NCBI GenBank assembly: GCA_017513135.1
Contig: JAFWDH010000022.1
Coordinates: 186,001 to 250,000, forward strand
Source of the DNA: Oscillospiraceae bacterium
Lineage (GTDB): Bacteria; Bacillota; Clostridia; Oscillospirales; Ruminococcaceae
Length of the DNA stretch: 64,000 nt
Direction of reading: 5' to 3'
The notes beneath the pieces were generated by a model. The model was given only the letters and a program-made list of their open reading frames with translations, had not been told where the DNA came from and did no database searches. Position 1 is the stretch's first letter. Each line of letters opens with the position of its first letter. This document shows, one piece after another, positions 10,848-20,368 of the stretch. The position numbers and the translations under genes are program-made.

Positions 10848-11822
10848 TTACAGGGATATCATCTTTGTCATCTCGAACACGCTCAGATCAAGGCTCTTCT
10901 TCATCGACAGAGCTTCATCGATATCAAAATCCATGATCTCCCCGTGCTTATATGCGACTACTCTTGCGCCGTTTCCCTTTTCAAGGAGCTCCACGGCTCT
11001 TGCTCCCATCTCCGTAGCCATGACGCGGTCCCTGACTGTGGGTATGCCGCCCCTCTGGACATGACCGAGGACCGTCACACGTGTCTCGATACCAGTTCTC
11101 GTGCTGATGAAATCCGCTACATCCTGCGAACTGCCGCATCCTTCGGCCATGACGATGATGAAATGGCTCTTTCCGCTCCTTTGGGTATACAGGATCCTCT
11201 CCACAACATCCCTGTCAAGATCGTACTTCACTTCAGGCACCAGTGTCATAAGCGCACCGGATGCTACTCCGATAGCCTGAGCCATATAACCGGCTTCATG
11301 CCCCATTACTTCGACAACGGAGCATCTGGCATGAGACTGGATGGTATCGCGAAGTTTATCGATCATTTCAACAGCGGTATTCACTGCCGTGTCAAATCCG
11401 ATCGTATAGTCGCTGCAGGCGATATCATTGTCTATCGTTCCGGGGACCCCGACACAGGGGATTCCGGAATTGCAGAGATCTCTCGCTCCGCGGAACGTTC
11501 CGTCTCCGCCAATGCACACCAGACCGTCAATACCGTTGCGGACACAGACCTCTTTGGCTTTCTGCACTCCTTCACGCGAATTGAATTCATGGCTTCTCGC
11601 TGTGTACAGGACAGTCCCGCCTCTGTGAAGGATCTCAGACACGCTTCTGATATTCATCTCGAACATATCGTTCGCAAGCAGTCCTGCGTAACCTCTTCTG
11701 ATTCCAAAAACGCGCATTCCTTTATAGATCGCGGTTCTTGCCGCTGCTCTGACAGCAGCGTTCATTCCCGGCGCGTCACCGCCGCTCGTAAGTATTCCGA
11801 TTGTTTTGATCTCGACAGACAT
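10848..11822 (-). CDS. pfkA: ATP-dependent 6-phosphofructokinase
   Basis: Commits glycolysis by phosphorylating fructose 6-phosphate. The 324-residue protein has the bacterial PfkA length. GGDGTF at residues 105-110 is of the ATP-using kind rather than the PPi-using GGDD kind. The catalytic TIDND motif is at 129-133. The ATG at 11822 has GGAGG upstream. It is the last gene of the hprK operon, following dnaE by about 20 bases, and is closed by the terminator at 10774-10822. Linkage to HPr kinase puts a glycolytic sensor and a glycolytic enzyme on one transcript. Confidence 0.98.
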   Translation of the reverse strand: MSVEIKTIGILTSGGDAPGMNAAVRAAARTAIYKGMRVFGIRRGYAGLLANDMFEMNIRSVSEILHRGGTVLYTARSHEFNSREGVQKAKEVCVRNGIDGLVCIGGDGTFRGARDLCNSGIPCVGVPGTIDNDIACSDYTIGFDTAVNTAVEMIDKLRDTIQSHARCSVVEVMGHEAGYMAQAIGVASGALMTLVPEVKYDLDRDVVERILYTQRSGKSHFIIVMAEGCGSSQDVADFISTRTGIETRVTVLGHVQRGGIPTVRDRVMATEMGARAVELLEKGNGARVVAYKHGEIMDFDIDEALSMKKSLDLSVFEMTKMISL

Positions 11823-11843
11823 CTGTCTCCCTCCAATTCTGGA

Positions 11844-14800
11844 TCATTTATAAACTACGTTTTCTTCTCCAAGGATCTTACATAGTCTCTGCCTGAGTCC
11901 GTCGCTGTCGTCAGCGAACATGGACTGCGGTACGATGACCTGCTGCTTAGTATCCGAATAATATATGTGGACAGGATTCCGGCCTGAGAACAGGCGCAAC
12001 AGTGCGGATATCCTCTCCATCCTTTCATCCGATCTGCTCTTAAGGCGCAGATATACCGTCTTTATCCTGTCTTTCTCTTCCTGTTTTCCGGCAGTATCGG
12101 CTGCAGGAGCCTGAGGTCTTTTCCCGAGATAATCCTCGACCGGATATGCCTCTGAAAGAAGGAACTTCGGTTCTTCCTCCTCCCGGAAAGAGACCCTTCC
12201 GGTCAGGACTGCTATGCTGTTCTCCCTTATGACCGCGGCGTACTGAGCGAGCACTTTCGGAAACACCAGCATTTCCATAGTGGCGCTCATATCCTCTACA
12301 TTGACGAACGCCATCGTTTCATTGTTCCTGGTCACTCTTGTCCTTACCGACTCTATCTCGCATAGCATCGATACGGTCTTTCCGTCCAGCTCCTCCCCCC
12401 TGGAGAGCACGCTTGCGACTTCGTAGAGAGAATTCTGCTTTATGATGTCGGCATAAGCTCTCAGCGGATGGCTGGAGAAATACAGTCCGGTAGACTCCTT
12501 CTCTCCCCTGAGTATCTCATCCTGAGAGTACTCTCCCATATCGGTGACCATCTCGTCGGTGTATTTTTCGGCAGTTCCCGAATCGCTCAGGTCAAGGAAG
12601 CTGATCTGACCGTCCAGACTGTCCTTTTTCTCTTTTTCAACAGCCTTTGAAACTATCTCTATGGCGAGGAGCATGCTCTTCCTTGATTTTCCAAGACAGT
12701 CCAAAGCCCCTGAACGGATGAGGTTCTCGACGGCTCTTCTGTTGAGTTCGTTCGATTCGAGACGGTTATACATGCCGACAAAAGTCGTAAACGGTCCGTC
12801 AGACGTACGTTCCCTTACGATGGAATCAATAAGGCTCCTGCCTACGTTTTTCACCGCCAGAAGTCCGAATCTGATCTTTCCGTCCTCTACAGTAAATCCC
12901 GCGTTGCTGCGGTTTATGTCAGGAGGAAGAAGCTCGATACCGAGCGAATGGCATTCAGCGATGTATTCTATGACCTTGTCGGTCCTGTCTATGATGCTCG
13001 TCATCAGAGCAGCCATGAATTCCACCGGATAGTGGCATTTCAGATAAGCTGTCTGATAAGCAACATCAGCGTATACCGCAGCGTGGGATTTGTTGAACGC
13101 ATATGATGCGAACGATGCCATATCGTCATAAAGGCTGCGGGCGACTTCTTCGCTTATGCCGTTGCGGCGGCATCCCTCAACGAACTCACGGCCGCTTTCT
13201 TCCATCTCTGACTTATGCTTCTTTGCCATGGCGCGGCGGACTATATCCGCTTTGCCGAGGCTGAATCCGGCAAGCTCGCGGCAGATCTGCATGACCTGCT
13301 CCTGGTATATTATCACCCCGTTCGTGACATCCAGGATGTCCTTGAGCTTTTCAGTCTTGTAGCTGATGCTGTCGGGATGCTTCCTGTTCTCAAGATATGC
13401 GGGGATGGAATCCATCGGGCCTGGTCTGTAAAGCGATATGACAGCGATTATGTCCTCAAGATCTTCCGGCTTCATATTGATCAGAAGCTGGCGCATCCCT
13501 CCTGACTCGAGCTGGAACACTCCGCTCGTATTGCCCTGCCCGAGCATATCATATACTTCTTTGTCGTCAAAGGGTATATCGCTCATCCGGAACGACGGAT
13601 CTGTCTTCTGGATCTCATCTTCGCAGTCCGCGATCACTGTCAGAGTCCTCAGTCCGAGGAAGTCCATCTTGAGCAGTCCCAGTTCCTCAAGCGTCGTCAT
13701 GGTGAACTGCGTCACAAAGCTCTCATCGTTCTTTGCAAGCGGCACATAATCGCTCACCTCGTCTCTGGTGATGACCACTCCTGCCGCATGCGTAGACGCA
13801 TGTCTCGGCATCCCCTCAATTTTCATGGAGAGGTCAAGCAGCCTCCTGACCTGAGAATCGGAATCATAAAGCTGCTTCAGCTCAGGTTTACGCTCAAAAG
13901 CCTTGTCTATGGTGATCCCCAGTTCCTGAGGGATAAGCTTCGCAACGGTGTCGACCTGTCCGTACGGCATTCCCAGGACTCTTCCGACATCTCTGACCGC
14001 CAGTCTTGCTGCCATAGTGCCGAAAGTCACTATCTGCGCCACGTGCGAAGCACCGTATTTCTCCGTGACATACTCTATGACCTTGGAGCGCTTCTCATAG
14101 CAGAAGTCTATATCGAAGTCCGGCATGCTCACTCTCTCGGGATTGAGGAACCTTTCGAAGATAAGATTATATCTTATCGGATCGAGATCCGTTATACCCA
14201 TGCAGTAGGCAGCTATGCTTCCAGCGCCGGATCCCCGTCCGGGTCCTACGGGGATGTCGTGCTCCTTCGCGTAGTTTATGAAATCCCACACGATGAGGTA
14301 ATAGTTGACATACCCCATCTGCGTGACCACTGACTTTTCGTATTCGAGCCTGTCGATTATCGACTGGTCCGGATGGTCGCCGTATCTCCTTCTGAGTCCC
14401 TCGTCGCACAACCTGTTGAAGAAGTCAAGGTTGTCGCTTCCGTCGGGAGTTGAGAAATACGGTAGTTTCGTGACTCCGAACTCGAAATCGAAGTTGCACA
14501 TATCCGCTATCTTCTTTGTGTTAGTCAGCGCATCCGGTACCGCTCCGAAGAGATCGAACATCTCTTCAGTCGACTTAACGTAAAAGTGATCGGTCTTGAA
14601 CTCCATCACGTCATCGTCGTCGATTGTATGGTTGGTCTGGATGCAGATGAGGATATGCTGCATCTCGCTGTCAGACCTGTCTATATAGTGACAGTCATTC
14701 GTAGCTACAAGAGGGATGTCCAGCTGTCTTGCAAGCCTTATGAGATCCGGAAGGATCCTTATCTGCTCCTCTATTCCGTGGTTCTGCAGTTCGATGTAAT

Positions 14801-15329
14801 AGTTGCCGTCTCCGAAGAGATCCCTGTAGTATCTTGCGGCTTCCTCAGCCTTTTCAAAATCTCCGGCAAGCAGCGCCTGAGGTATCTCTCCTGCAAGGCA
14901 GGCAGACAGGCACACCAGTCCCTCGTGATACTTCTCGAGAAGCTCCCTGTCAACCCTCGGCTTATTGTAGAACCCGTCGCGGTTGGCAATGCTAATCATC
15001 TTGATCAGGTTACGGTATCCCGTATCGTTCTTGCACAGCAGGACAAGATGGTACGGCGTGCTGTCGATCCTGTATACCATGTCGTGACGGGAACGCGGAG
15101 CGACATATACCTCGCTTCCTATTATCGGCTTTATCCCGTTTTTCTTTGCTTCCTTATAGAAATCAACGCAGCCGTACATCACACCGTGGTCTGTGATCGC
15201 CACGGCAGTCTGTCCGAGGTCCTTTATCTTCTGCATCAGACGGTCTATCCGGCACGCTCCGTCCAGCAGGCTGAACTCGGTATGCAGATGCAGATGTACA
15301 AAATCCTCTTTTTTAATCGGCATGCTCAT
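11844..15329 (-). CDS. dnaE: DNA polymerase III alpha subunit DnaE
   Basis: Replicative polymerase of the DnaE class, 1161 residues. The order is an N-terminal PHP domain (HLHLHTEFSLLDG at 13-24), the palm with GPGRGSG at 362-368 and the catalytic PDFDIDF at 403-409, fingers, a helix-hairpin-helix region, and a C-terminal OB fold. There is no 3'-5' exonuclease domain, so it is not PolC. The ATG at 15329 overlaps the end of whiA by 17 bases, with AAAGAG seven bases upstream. Low-GC Gram-positives normally also carry PolC; none is in this window. Confidence 0.98.
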   Translation of the reverse strand: MSMPIKKEDFVHLHLHTEFSLLDGACRIDRLMQKIKDLGQTAVAITDHGVMYGCVDFYKEAKKNGIKPIIGSEVYVAPRSRHDMVYRIDSTPYHLVLLCKNDTGYRNLIKMISIANRDGFYNKPRVDRELLEKYHEGLVCLSACLAGEIPQALLAGDFEKAEEAARYYRDLFGDGNYYIELQNHGIEEQIRILPDLIRLARQLDIPLVATNDCHYIDRSDSEMQHILICIQTNHTIDDDDVMEFKTDHFYVKSTEEMFDLFGAVPDALTNTKKIADMCNFDFEFGVTKLPYFSTPDGSDNLDFFNRLCDEGLRRRYGDHPDQSIIDRLEYEKSVVTQMGYVNYYLIVWDFINYAKEHDIPVGPGRGSGAGSIAAYCMGITDLDPIRYNLIFERFLNPERVSMPDFDIDFCYEKRSKVIEYVTEKYGASHVAQIVTFGTMAARLAVRDVGRVLGMPYGQVDTVAKLIPQELGITIDKAFERKPELKQLYDSDSQVRRLLDLSMKIEGMPRHASTHAAGVVITRDEVSDYVPLAKNDESFVTQFTMTTLEELGLLKMDFLGLRTLTVIADCEDEIQKTDPSFRMSDIPFDDKEVYDMLGQGNTSGVFQLESGGMRQLLINMKPEDLEDIIAVISLYRPGPMDSIPAYLENRKHPDSISYKTEKLKDILDVTNGVIIYQEQVMQICRELAGFSLGKADIVRRAMAKKHKSEMEESGREFVEGCRRNGISEEVARSLYDDMASFASYAFNKSHAAVYADVAYQTAYLKCHYPVEFMAALMTSIIDRTDKVIEYIAECHSLGIELLPPDINRSNAGFTVEDGKIRFGLLAVKNVGRSLIDSIVRERTSDGPFTTFVGMYNRLESNELNRRAVENLIRSGALDCLGKSRKSMLLAIEIVSKAVEKEKKDSLDGQISFLDLSDSGTAEKYTDEMVTDMGEYSQDEILRGEKESTGLYFSSHPLRAYADIIKQNSLYEVASVLSRGEELDGKTVSMLCEIESVRTRVTRNNETMAFVNVEDMSATMEMLVFPKVLAQYAAVIRENSIAVLTGRVSFREEEEPKFLLSEAYPVEDYLGKRPQAPAADTAGKQEEKDRIKTVYLRLKSRSDERMERISALLRLFSGRNPVHIYYSDTKQQVIVPQSMFADDSDGLRQRLCKILGEENVVYK

Positions 15330-16224
15330 TCAAATACTCTTTTGCGGTCTCTCTGATCTTTCTCAGTCTGTGGCTCATTCCGGATTTTGTGATCCCGTCA
15401 TCAGACATCTGAGCCAATTCTCCAAGTGACAGGTCAGGATTTGCGATCCTCAGATCCGCAGCTTTCAGCAGATCCGTGCTTAGTATCTTTCTCCCGCCGC
15501 TGCCGAAGAATCTCTCAAACAGTTCTATATCCTTATACGCGGCGGCAACCGCCTTGTCCATATTGGCGTTCTCACAGTTCACTCGTCTGGTGACCTGGTT
15601 TCTGACATCGCGGACTATCTTCTCTTCCATCAGCTGCATGGAACAGATCGGCGCACCTATAAAAGTAAGAAGATCCTCAATAGTGCCTGAATCCTTGACA
15701 TAGACAAGTGTATCGTATCCCCTCACCGACTGTTTGACTTCAAAATCCTGTGATCTGAGGAGTTCAGCCAATTCATCTGCTATCCTCTGCCTGTGCGTTG
15801 AGAATTCAAGATGATAGCCTTTATGCGGCTCACTTATTGACCCGGCCGCAAGAAACGCTCCGGATATGAACGCCTTTGCGCAGTTCTGACAGACGAAAAG
15901 GTCGGTATCTATCCTGATCTGCTGTCTTCCGTCACGGGAGAAATAATCCGATACGATCTTCTCACAAGCCCTTCGGTCAGTGCATCTGAAGGAGTTGACC
16001 CTCTTTCCTCTTGTAATCACTCCGTTATCAAGGTGAACACCGACTCTTTCAAAAAGCGAGCACAGATAATTAAGTATCTCAATGTTCTCACTGTTTATGG
16101 ACATCTCGGAAGCGCTTACTCTGGAAAAGAAACACAGGAAGCCGTAAAGATGGGAACTGAGGCAGCAGTTGTCGAACTGTGCCGATTCCATGATCTCGGT
16201 TTTGCACTGTGAACTGAAACTCAT
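15313..16224 (-). CDS. whiA: DNA-binding protein WhiA
   Basis: Conserved Gram-positive regulator affecting cell division and chromosome segregation. The N-terminal part is a degenerate LAGLIDADG homing-endonuclease-like fold (DNCCLSSHLYGFLCF onward). The C-terminal part is a helix-turn-helix (LSLGELAQMSDDGITKSGMSHRLRKI). I start it at ATG 16224 (303 residues, MSFSSQCK), which overlaps the rapZ stop as ATGA with AAGG upstream. A longer reading adds 38 residues that merely repeat the rapZ 3' end in another frame. The gene between rapZ and whiA in many relatives (yvcK) is absent. Confidence 0.95.
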   Translation of the reverse strand: MSFSSQCKTEIMESAQFDNCCLSSHLYGFLCFFSRVSASEMSINSENIEILNYLCSLFERVGVHLDNGVITRGKRVNSFRCTDRRACEKIVSDYFSRDGRQQIRIDTDLFVCQNCAKAFISGAFLAAGSISEPHKGYHLEFSTHRQRIADELAELLRSQDFEVKQSVRGYDTLVYVKDSGTIEDLLTFIGAPICSMQLMEEKIVRDVRNQVTRRVNCENANMDKAVAAAYKDIELFERFFGSGGRKILSTDLLKAADLRIANPDLSLGELAQMSDDGITKSGMSHRLRKIRETAKEYLNEHAD

Positions 16225-17081
16225 CCGATGACCTTCCCAATATCCCTGTGGACCACTCTGGTCCTGTATCCGAGCGAACTGACATAGGAACTGAGCCTCT
16301 CCGTGACTGCGACGGAACGGTGGCGTCCTCCGGTGCATCCTATTCCTATCACCAGCTGCGTCTTTCCCTCTTCCCTGTAAAGAGGAAGAAGCGTCTCAAG
16401 CAGCGACTCCGTTTTCTCCATAACCGTGTCGGAGGCAACAGAATCAAAGACATAATCACTGACTTCTCTGTCGAGGCCTGTCTTGTTTCTCAGTTCCTCG
16501 ACATAGAACGGATTGGGCAGACACCTCATATCCAGCATAAGGTCCGCCTCCTCAGGGACGCCGTACTTGTACCCGAACGAGATGAGTCTCACGCTCATCA
16601 GTTCTTCCTGCGTGTTCGAGAACATACTGATAAGCTGTTCACGCAGCTGTTTCACCGATATGTGAGAAGTATCGATACGGAAATCAGCGACCTCCTGTAT
16701 CCCGTTGAGCATATACTTCTCCCGCCTGATCGCTTCCGAAAGCGATCTGTCAGTGCCTATCAGCGGGTGTCTCCTTCTTGTCTCGCGGTATCTTCTCTCC
16801 AGTTCATCATCATTGCATTCGAGAAACAGTATCTTGTAGGAGATGCCTGACTGTCTCAGATCGCTCAGGCACTGCATGATCTCCGATGAAGTATCTCCTG
16901 TTCTCACATCAGTGACGACTACGACTCTGGGAAATCTCTCCAACTGCTGAGCCATTCTCGCGAACAGTGGTATTATGGACGGCGGGACATTGTCCACGCA
17001 GTAGTAGCCCATATCCTCAAGTGCGTTCAAAGCCTGCGTCTTTCCCGCTCCGGCTCTCCCGGAAACGATCAGCAATTCCAT
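16221..17081 (-). CDS. rapZ: RNase adapter / nucleotide-binding protein RapZ (YvcJ)
   Basis: A 286-residue P-loop protein. The N-terminal nucleotide-binding domain has GRAGAGKT at residues 8-15. The C-terminal domain has the highly conserved GIGCTGGRHRSVA. In E. coli RapZ controls glucosamine-6-phosphate synthase RNA; in Firmicutes YvcJ hydrolyses GTP and ATP and its role is less clear. The ATG at 17081 has AGGGG upstream. It lies between murB and whiA, linking cell-wall synthesis and division control. Confidence 0.97.
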   Translation of the reverse strand: MELLIVSGRAGAGKTQALNALEDMGYYCVDNVPPSIIPLFARMAQQLERFPRVVVVTDVRTGDTSSEIMQCLSDLRQSGISYKILFLECNDDELERRYRETRRRHPLIGTDRSLSEAIRREKYMLNGIQEVADFRIDTSHISVKQLREQLISMFSNTQEELMSVRLISFGYKYGVPEEADLMLDMRCLPNPFYVEELRNKTGLDREVSDYVFDSVASDTVMEKTESLLETLLPLYREEGKTQLVIGIGCTGGRHRSVAVTERLSSYVSSLGYRTRVVHRDIGKVIG

Positions 17082-17093
17082 ACTTTCCCCTTT

Positions 17094-17996
17094 TTATCTA
17101 AGGAACTCGATCTCGCATTCGAGCTCGTATCCCGTCATTTCCTTTACCTTTTTTCTGACTTCCTCTATCAGGGCAAGGATGTCAGCAGTTGTTGCCCCTC
17201 CGCGGTTTATAACGAAGCCGCAGTGTTTCTCGCTGACCTGTGCTCCTCCGACCGTGAAGCCCCTCAGCCCGCAGTCGTCTATCAGCTTTGACGCATAGTT
17301 TCCCTGAGGTCTCTTGAACGTGCTTCCGCAGCTGGGATAATCAAGCGGCTGTTTCTCGATCCTCCTGCTCATGGTTTCCCTCATAGTCTCTGCTATGACC
17401 TTGCTGTCTCCCTTTTCCAGACGGAAGACCGCTGAGAGTATCAGCCATCGTCTGTGCTGCTGAAATATGCTGCTTCGGTACGAAAGTCCGAGCTCCGATG
17501 CAGGTATGGTAACTATGTTCCCTTCCTCGTCCAGATATTCCGCTTCCACGAGGATATCCTTCATCTCGCCGCCGTATGCACCGGCATTCATAAATACGGC
17601 ACCGCCTACAGATCCCGGAATGCCGTACGCAAACTCCATTCCGCTGAGTCCTTCATAGCAGGCTTTCCTGCAAACATCAGCTAGAGATGCGCCTGCGCCT
17701 GCCCTGATCAAACGACCGTCCGAACTGATGTCGGAAAGCGCCCTCTTTGTCAGCAGAACCGCTCCGTCATAGCCTTCATCCATAGCAAGGACATTTGTTC
17801 CGTTTCCCAGAACGAAGTATTCTGCTCCGGTCTCTCTGAGACATCCGACCGCACTCAGAAATGCCTCCCGGTTTTCAGGAGAAACGGTGACGGCACAGCC
17901 TCCCGTCCTGAAGCCGGTAAGCAGCGCCAGATCGCCCTTTTCGTCAACGTTCACGCCATCCAGAAGCGAGAGCTTTTCCACAATTCTTCTGTCCAC
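17094..17996 (-). CDS. murB: UDP-N-acetylenolpyruvoylglucosamine reductase
   Basis: FAD- and NADPH-dependent second step of UDP-MurNAc synthesis for peptidoglycan. The 300-residue protein has the FAD-binding GNGTNVL motif, GIPGSVGGAVFMNAGAYGGE, and the catalytic serine region SCGSTFKRP near residue 224, then the substrate domain. The start is GTG 17996, with GGAGG seven bases upstream; no ATG is placed as well. It follows hprK by 13 bases, the usual neighbour in clostridia. Confidence 0.97.
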   Translation of the reverse strand: MDRRIVEKLSLLDGVNVDEKGDLALLTGFRTGGCAVTVSPENREAFLSAVGCLRETGAEYFVLGNGTNVLAMDEGYDGAVLLTKRALSDISSDGRLIRAGAGASLADVCRKACYEGLSGMEFAYGIPGSVGGAVFMNAGAYGGEMKDILVEAEYLDEEGNIVTIPASELGLSYRSSIFQQHRRWLILSAVFRLEKGDSKVIAETMRETMSRRIEKQPLDYPSCGSTFKRPQGNYASKLIDDCGLRGFTVGGAQVSEKHCGFVINRGGATTADILALIEEVRKKVKEMTGYELECEIEFLR

Positions 17997-18009
17997 GCAA
18001 TGACCTCCG

Positions 18010-18930
18010 TCATAAAGTGAGTCCGAGTGAGTTCAGCAGTTCCTGCTCCGCATTGTAGCCCATCTGCCTGTCCCTGTAGTTCATTGCAGCCACTTCAAGT
18101 ATGACAGCCAGGTTCCTGCCGGGCTTTACAGGTATCGTGATCATCGGGATCTTTATCCCGAGAATATCGAGAGTCTCGTCTCCGTTTCCGAAGTTGGTGT
18201 AGGATTTATCAGAATCCCACGGTTCAAGTTTGATTATCAGGTCGACTTTTTCGCTGACCTTGACAGCTCCCATACCGAACAGCTGTTTGACGTTTACTAT
18301 CCCTATACCCCTGAGTTCCATGAAGTATCTTGTATTCTCAGGAGCGGAGCCCACGATGCTAATCTCTGAAACTCTTCTGAGTTCGACTGCGTCATCTGCT
18401 ACAAGACGGTGCCCTCTCTTGAGCATCTCGACGGCTGTCTCGCTTTTTCCGATGCCGCTGTCACCGATGATCAGTATACCTGTTCCGTATACCTCTATCA
18501 GTTCCCCGTGCCACGTGACTCTGGGGCCGAGTTCAACATTGAGATGTCCGATCGTAGCAGACATGAAGTCAGAAGTCTTCATGCTCGTCCGTACGAGAGG
18601 AACTGCGTATTCCTTAGCCAGTTTCAGCTCGTCTTCATATATCTCAAGGTTTCTGGCTATTGCGACGAGGCATGGACGCCTCGAGAATATCCTCTCAAGC
18701 GACTCATATCTCTCTTCCGGTGTCTCCCGGTCGAGATATGTCTGTTCCATAAGACCGATGATCTGGATCCTGTGCGGGTCGAAGTGTTCCGTGAACCCGG
18801 TGATGATGAGTCCCGGTCTGTTGATCTCCGCCGTATCAAGATACAGTTCATCAAGAGGAGACGGTGCATATAACACTTCAAGTTTGAGCGCCTGAACAAA
18901 GCTTTCTATCGAAATAGTGTAATTAGCCAT
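18010..18930 (-). CDS. hprK: HPr kinase/phosphorylase
   Basis: Phosphorylates HPr on serine 46 in response to fructose 1,6-bisphosphate and ATP and reverses this with phosphate, driving carbon catabolite control. The 306-residue protein has the Walker A GDSGIGKS at residues 156-163, His141 in the preceding WHGE motif, and the family signature LRGIGIVNVKQLFG. The start is ATG 18930, nine bases from GGAGG. A GTG two codons earlier is only three bases from it. It heads the operon hprK-murB-rapZ-whiA-dnaE-pfkA. Its own promoter is at 18951-18979. Confidence 0.97.
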   Translation of the reverse strand: MANYTISIESFVQALKLEVLYAPSPLDELYLDTAEINRPGLIITGFTEHFDPHRIQIIGLMEQTYLDRETPEERYESLERIFSRRPCLVAIARNLEIYEDELKLAKEYAVPLVRTSMKTSDFMSATIGHLNVELGPRVTWHGELIEVYGTGILIIGDSGIGKSETAVEMLKRGHRLVADDAVELRRVSEISIVGSAPENTRYFMELRGIGIVNVKQLFGMGAVKVSEKVDLIIKLEPWDSDKSYTNFGNGDETLDILGIKIPMITIPVKPGRNLAVILEVAAMNYRDRQMGYNAEQELLNSLGLTL

Positions 18931-18950
18931 AGTCACATTCCTCCGATAAT

Positions 18951-18979
18951 ATTATAATTTTATCCAGTTATCATGTGAA
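18951..18979 (-). promoter_or_regulatory. Promoter of the hprK operon
   Basis: TTCACA at 18979-18974, a 17-base spacer, then TATAAT at 18956-18951 on the minus strand. The predicted start near 18944 coincides with the SD sequence, so the leader would be only about 14 bases. Confidence 0.7.
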
Positions 18980-18988
18980 GTCTCACAT
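18973..18988. promoter_or_regulatory. Palindrome over the hprK -35 element, possible operator
   Basis: ATGTGA, four bases, TCACAT: a perfect six-base inverted repeat covering the -35 hexamer of the hprK promoter. The placement suits a repressor site. The cognate regulator is unknown. Confidence 0.35.
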
Positions 18989-19086
18989 ATCCAAAGTCAT
19001 GAGAATGCCCGATTTCCGTTACCCTGCCGGGCAGATCTCGGAACAGCCAGCGTTCTGTTCCCAGCACGCAGGAAAAGGAGGAAAAA

Positions 19087-19638
19087 ATGGATCTCTCTTA
19101 TGATGCGTCAGTACAGCTTCAGACCGCTGATCTGATACTGAGGCCCCTCAGATACAGCGATGCGGACGGCATATTCTCCAATATCGCAAATGACCGGGAA
19201 GTGCTAAGGTATTACATCATGAACTACGCTCCGGAAAGGCCACAGTTCTCATTGGAAAGGACCGTGGATTTCTTCTGCAGCTCAAAGAGATACGGTTTTG
19301 CGATAGTTGAAAAGTCTTCCGGCGATGTGATCGGAATGATCCACCAGTGCAGTTCAGCCGACGAAGTCTTCCGCACGACTGAGATCGGGTACGCTCTGGG
19401 AAAAAGATACTGGAACAGAGGTTATATGACCCAGGCGCTGAACGCCGTTATCGAGTTTCTGTTTTCGAAAGGCATTCACAAGATCGTGTGTTCCCACATA
19501 GTTGAGAATGCCGCATCGGGAAGAGTTATGCAGAAGTGCGGCATGCTTCCCGAGGAAGGAACAAGGAAAGAAGAACTGTTCTATAACGGCAGATACTGCG
19601 ATCTGAAAGTCTACTACAAGATCAACCCGAACGAGTGA
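19087..19638 (+). CDS. GNAT family N-acetyltransferase (RimJ/RimL-like)
   Basis: A 183-residue acetyltransferase of the RimJ/RimL type. LILRPLRYSDADGIF is the N-terminal strand-helix. EIGYALGKRYWNRGYMTQAL is the acetyl-CoA pyrophosphate loop, with its R/Q-x-x-G-x-G/Y character. The C-terminal region has HIVENAASGRVMQKCGM. Substrates of this family range from ribosomal protein N-termini to antibiotics and cannot be told from sequence. The ATG has AAAAGGAGG upstream. A GGAACAG/CTGTTCC hairpin at about 19037-19058 lies just before the SD. It starts a plus-strand group with a HAD phosphatase and trmB. Confidence 0.9.
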   Translation: MDLSYDASVQLQTADLILRPLRYSDADGIFSNIANDREVLRYYIMNYAPERPQFSLERTVDFFCSSKRYGFAIVEKSSGDVIGMIHQCSSADEVFRTTEIGYALGKRYWNRGYMTQALNAVIEFLFSKGIHKIVCSHIVENAASGRVMQKCGMLPEEGTRKEELFYNGRYCDLKVYYKINPNE

Positions 19639-19645
19639 GGAAAAG

Positions 19646-20341
19646 ATGATCAGGGCAATTCTATGGGATATAGACGGGACACTGCTGGACTTCTCCGTTT
19701 CGGAAAAAGCTGCGATCAGGAAATGTTTTGAGATATTCGGACTGGGGACATGTACTGACGAGATGGTCTCTGTTTACTCAAAGATCAACAGCAGATACTG
19801 GCACCTTCTGGAAGACGGAAAGATGTCCAAGCAGGATATCCTTATTTCCAGATTCAGAGAATTCTTCCCTCTGTACGGCATAGATCCTTCCATTTCGGAA
19901 GCATTCAATGACGAATACCAGCTCCGCCTTTCGGACACTGTCGTTTTCACCGACGGAGCCGAAGAGGTCATTAACTGCCTGCATGGAAGCTTGATACAGT
20001 GCGCCGCATCGAACGGGACCCGCGTAGCCCAGGAAGGAAAACTGAGGCGTTCAGGGATGGACCGCATCTTTGAACACACTTTCATTTCAGAGAACATCGG
20101 ATACGAAAAGCCTGACCCGGGATTTTTCAATTATGTCATTTCAGCTCTCGCTCCGGTCAGACCCGAAGAGGTCCTGATCGTCGGCGATTCACTCTCAAGC
20201 GACATGAAGGGCGGTTTCAACGCCGGCATCAGGACATGCTGGTACGATCCGCAGAAGATGCCAAATACCACTGATATGACCTTCGATCATATCATAGCCG
20301 ATCTTCGGGAAGTGCCCCCGATCATCAGGATGTATGCCTAA
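19646..20341 (+). CDS. HAD hydrolase, YjjG-type nucleotidase
   Basis: A 231-residue haloacid-dehalogenase-fold phosphatase. Motif I is DIDGT (nucleophile Asp8, Asp10), with a helical cap between about residues 15 and 95, motif II near AASNGT, and motif III/IV at YEKPDPGFF and VGDSLSSDMKGG. The cap and overall pattern match the YjjG branch, which dephosphorylates non-canonical pyrimidine nucleotides; that substrate is inference. It begins seven bases after the acetyltransferase stop, with GAGG close upstream. Confidence 0.9.
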   Translation: MIRAILWDIDGTLLDFSVSEKAAIRKCFEIFGLGTCTDEMVSVYSKINSRYWHLLEDGKMSKQDILISRFREFFPLYGIDPSISEAFNDEYQLRLSDTVVFTDGAEEVINCLHGSLIQCAASNGTRVAQEGKLRRSGMDRIFEHTFISENIGYEKPDPGFFNYVISALAPVRPEEVLIVGDSLSSDMKGGFNAGIRTCWYDPQKMPNTTDMTFDHIIADLREVPPIIRMYA

Positions 20342-20368
20342 ACGAACAGAAAAGAGGTACCTATCCAA

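Noticed and set aside
10944-11885. A 313-codon plus-strand frame
   Set aside because: Lies wholly antisense to pfkA, has no domain and no SD, and pfkA has every family motif.
14586-15356. A 256-codon plus-strand frame
   Set aside because: Antisense to the dnaE PHP and palm region; no recognisable protein features.
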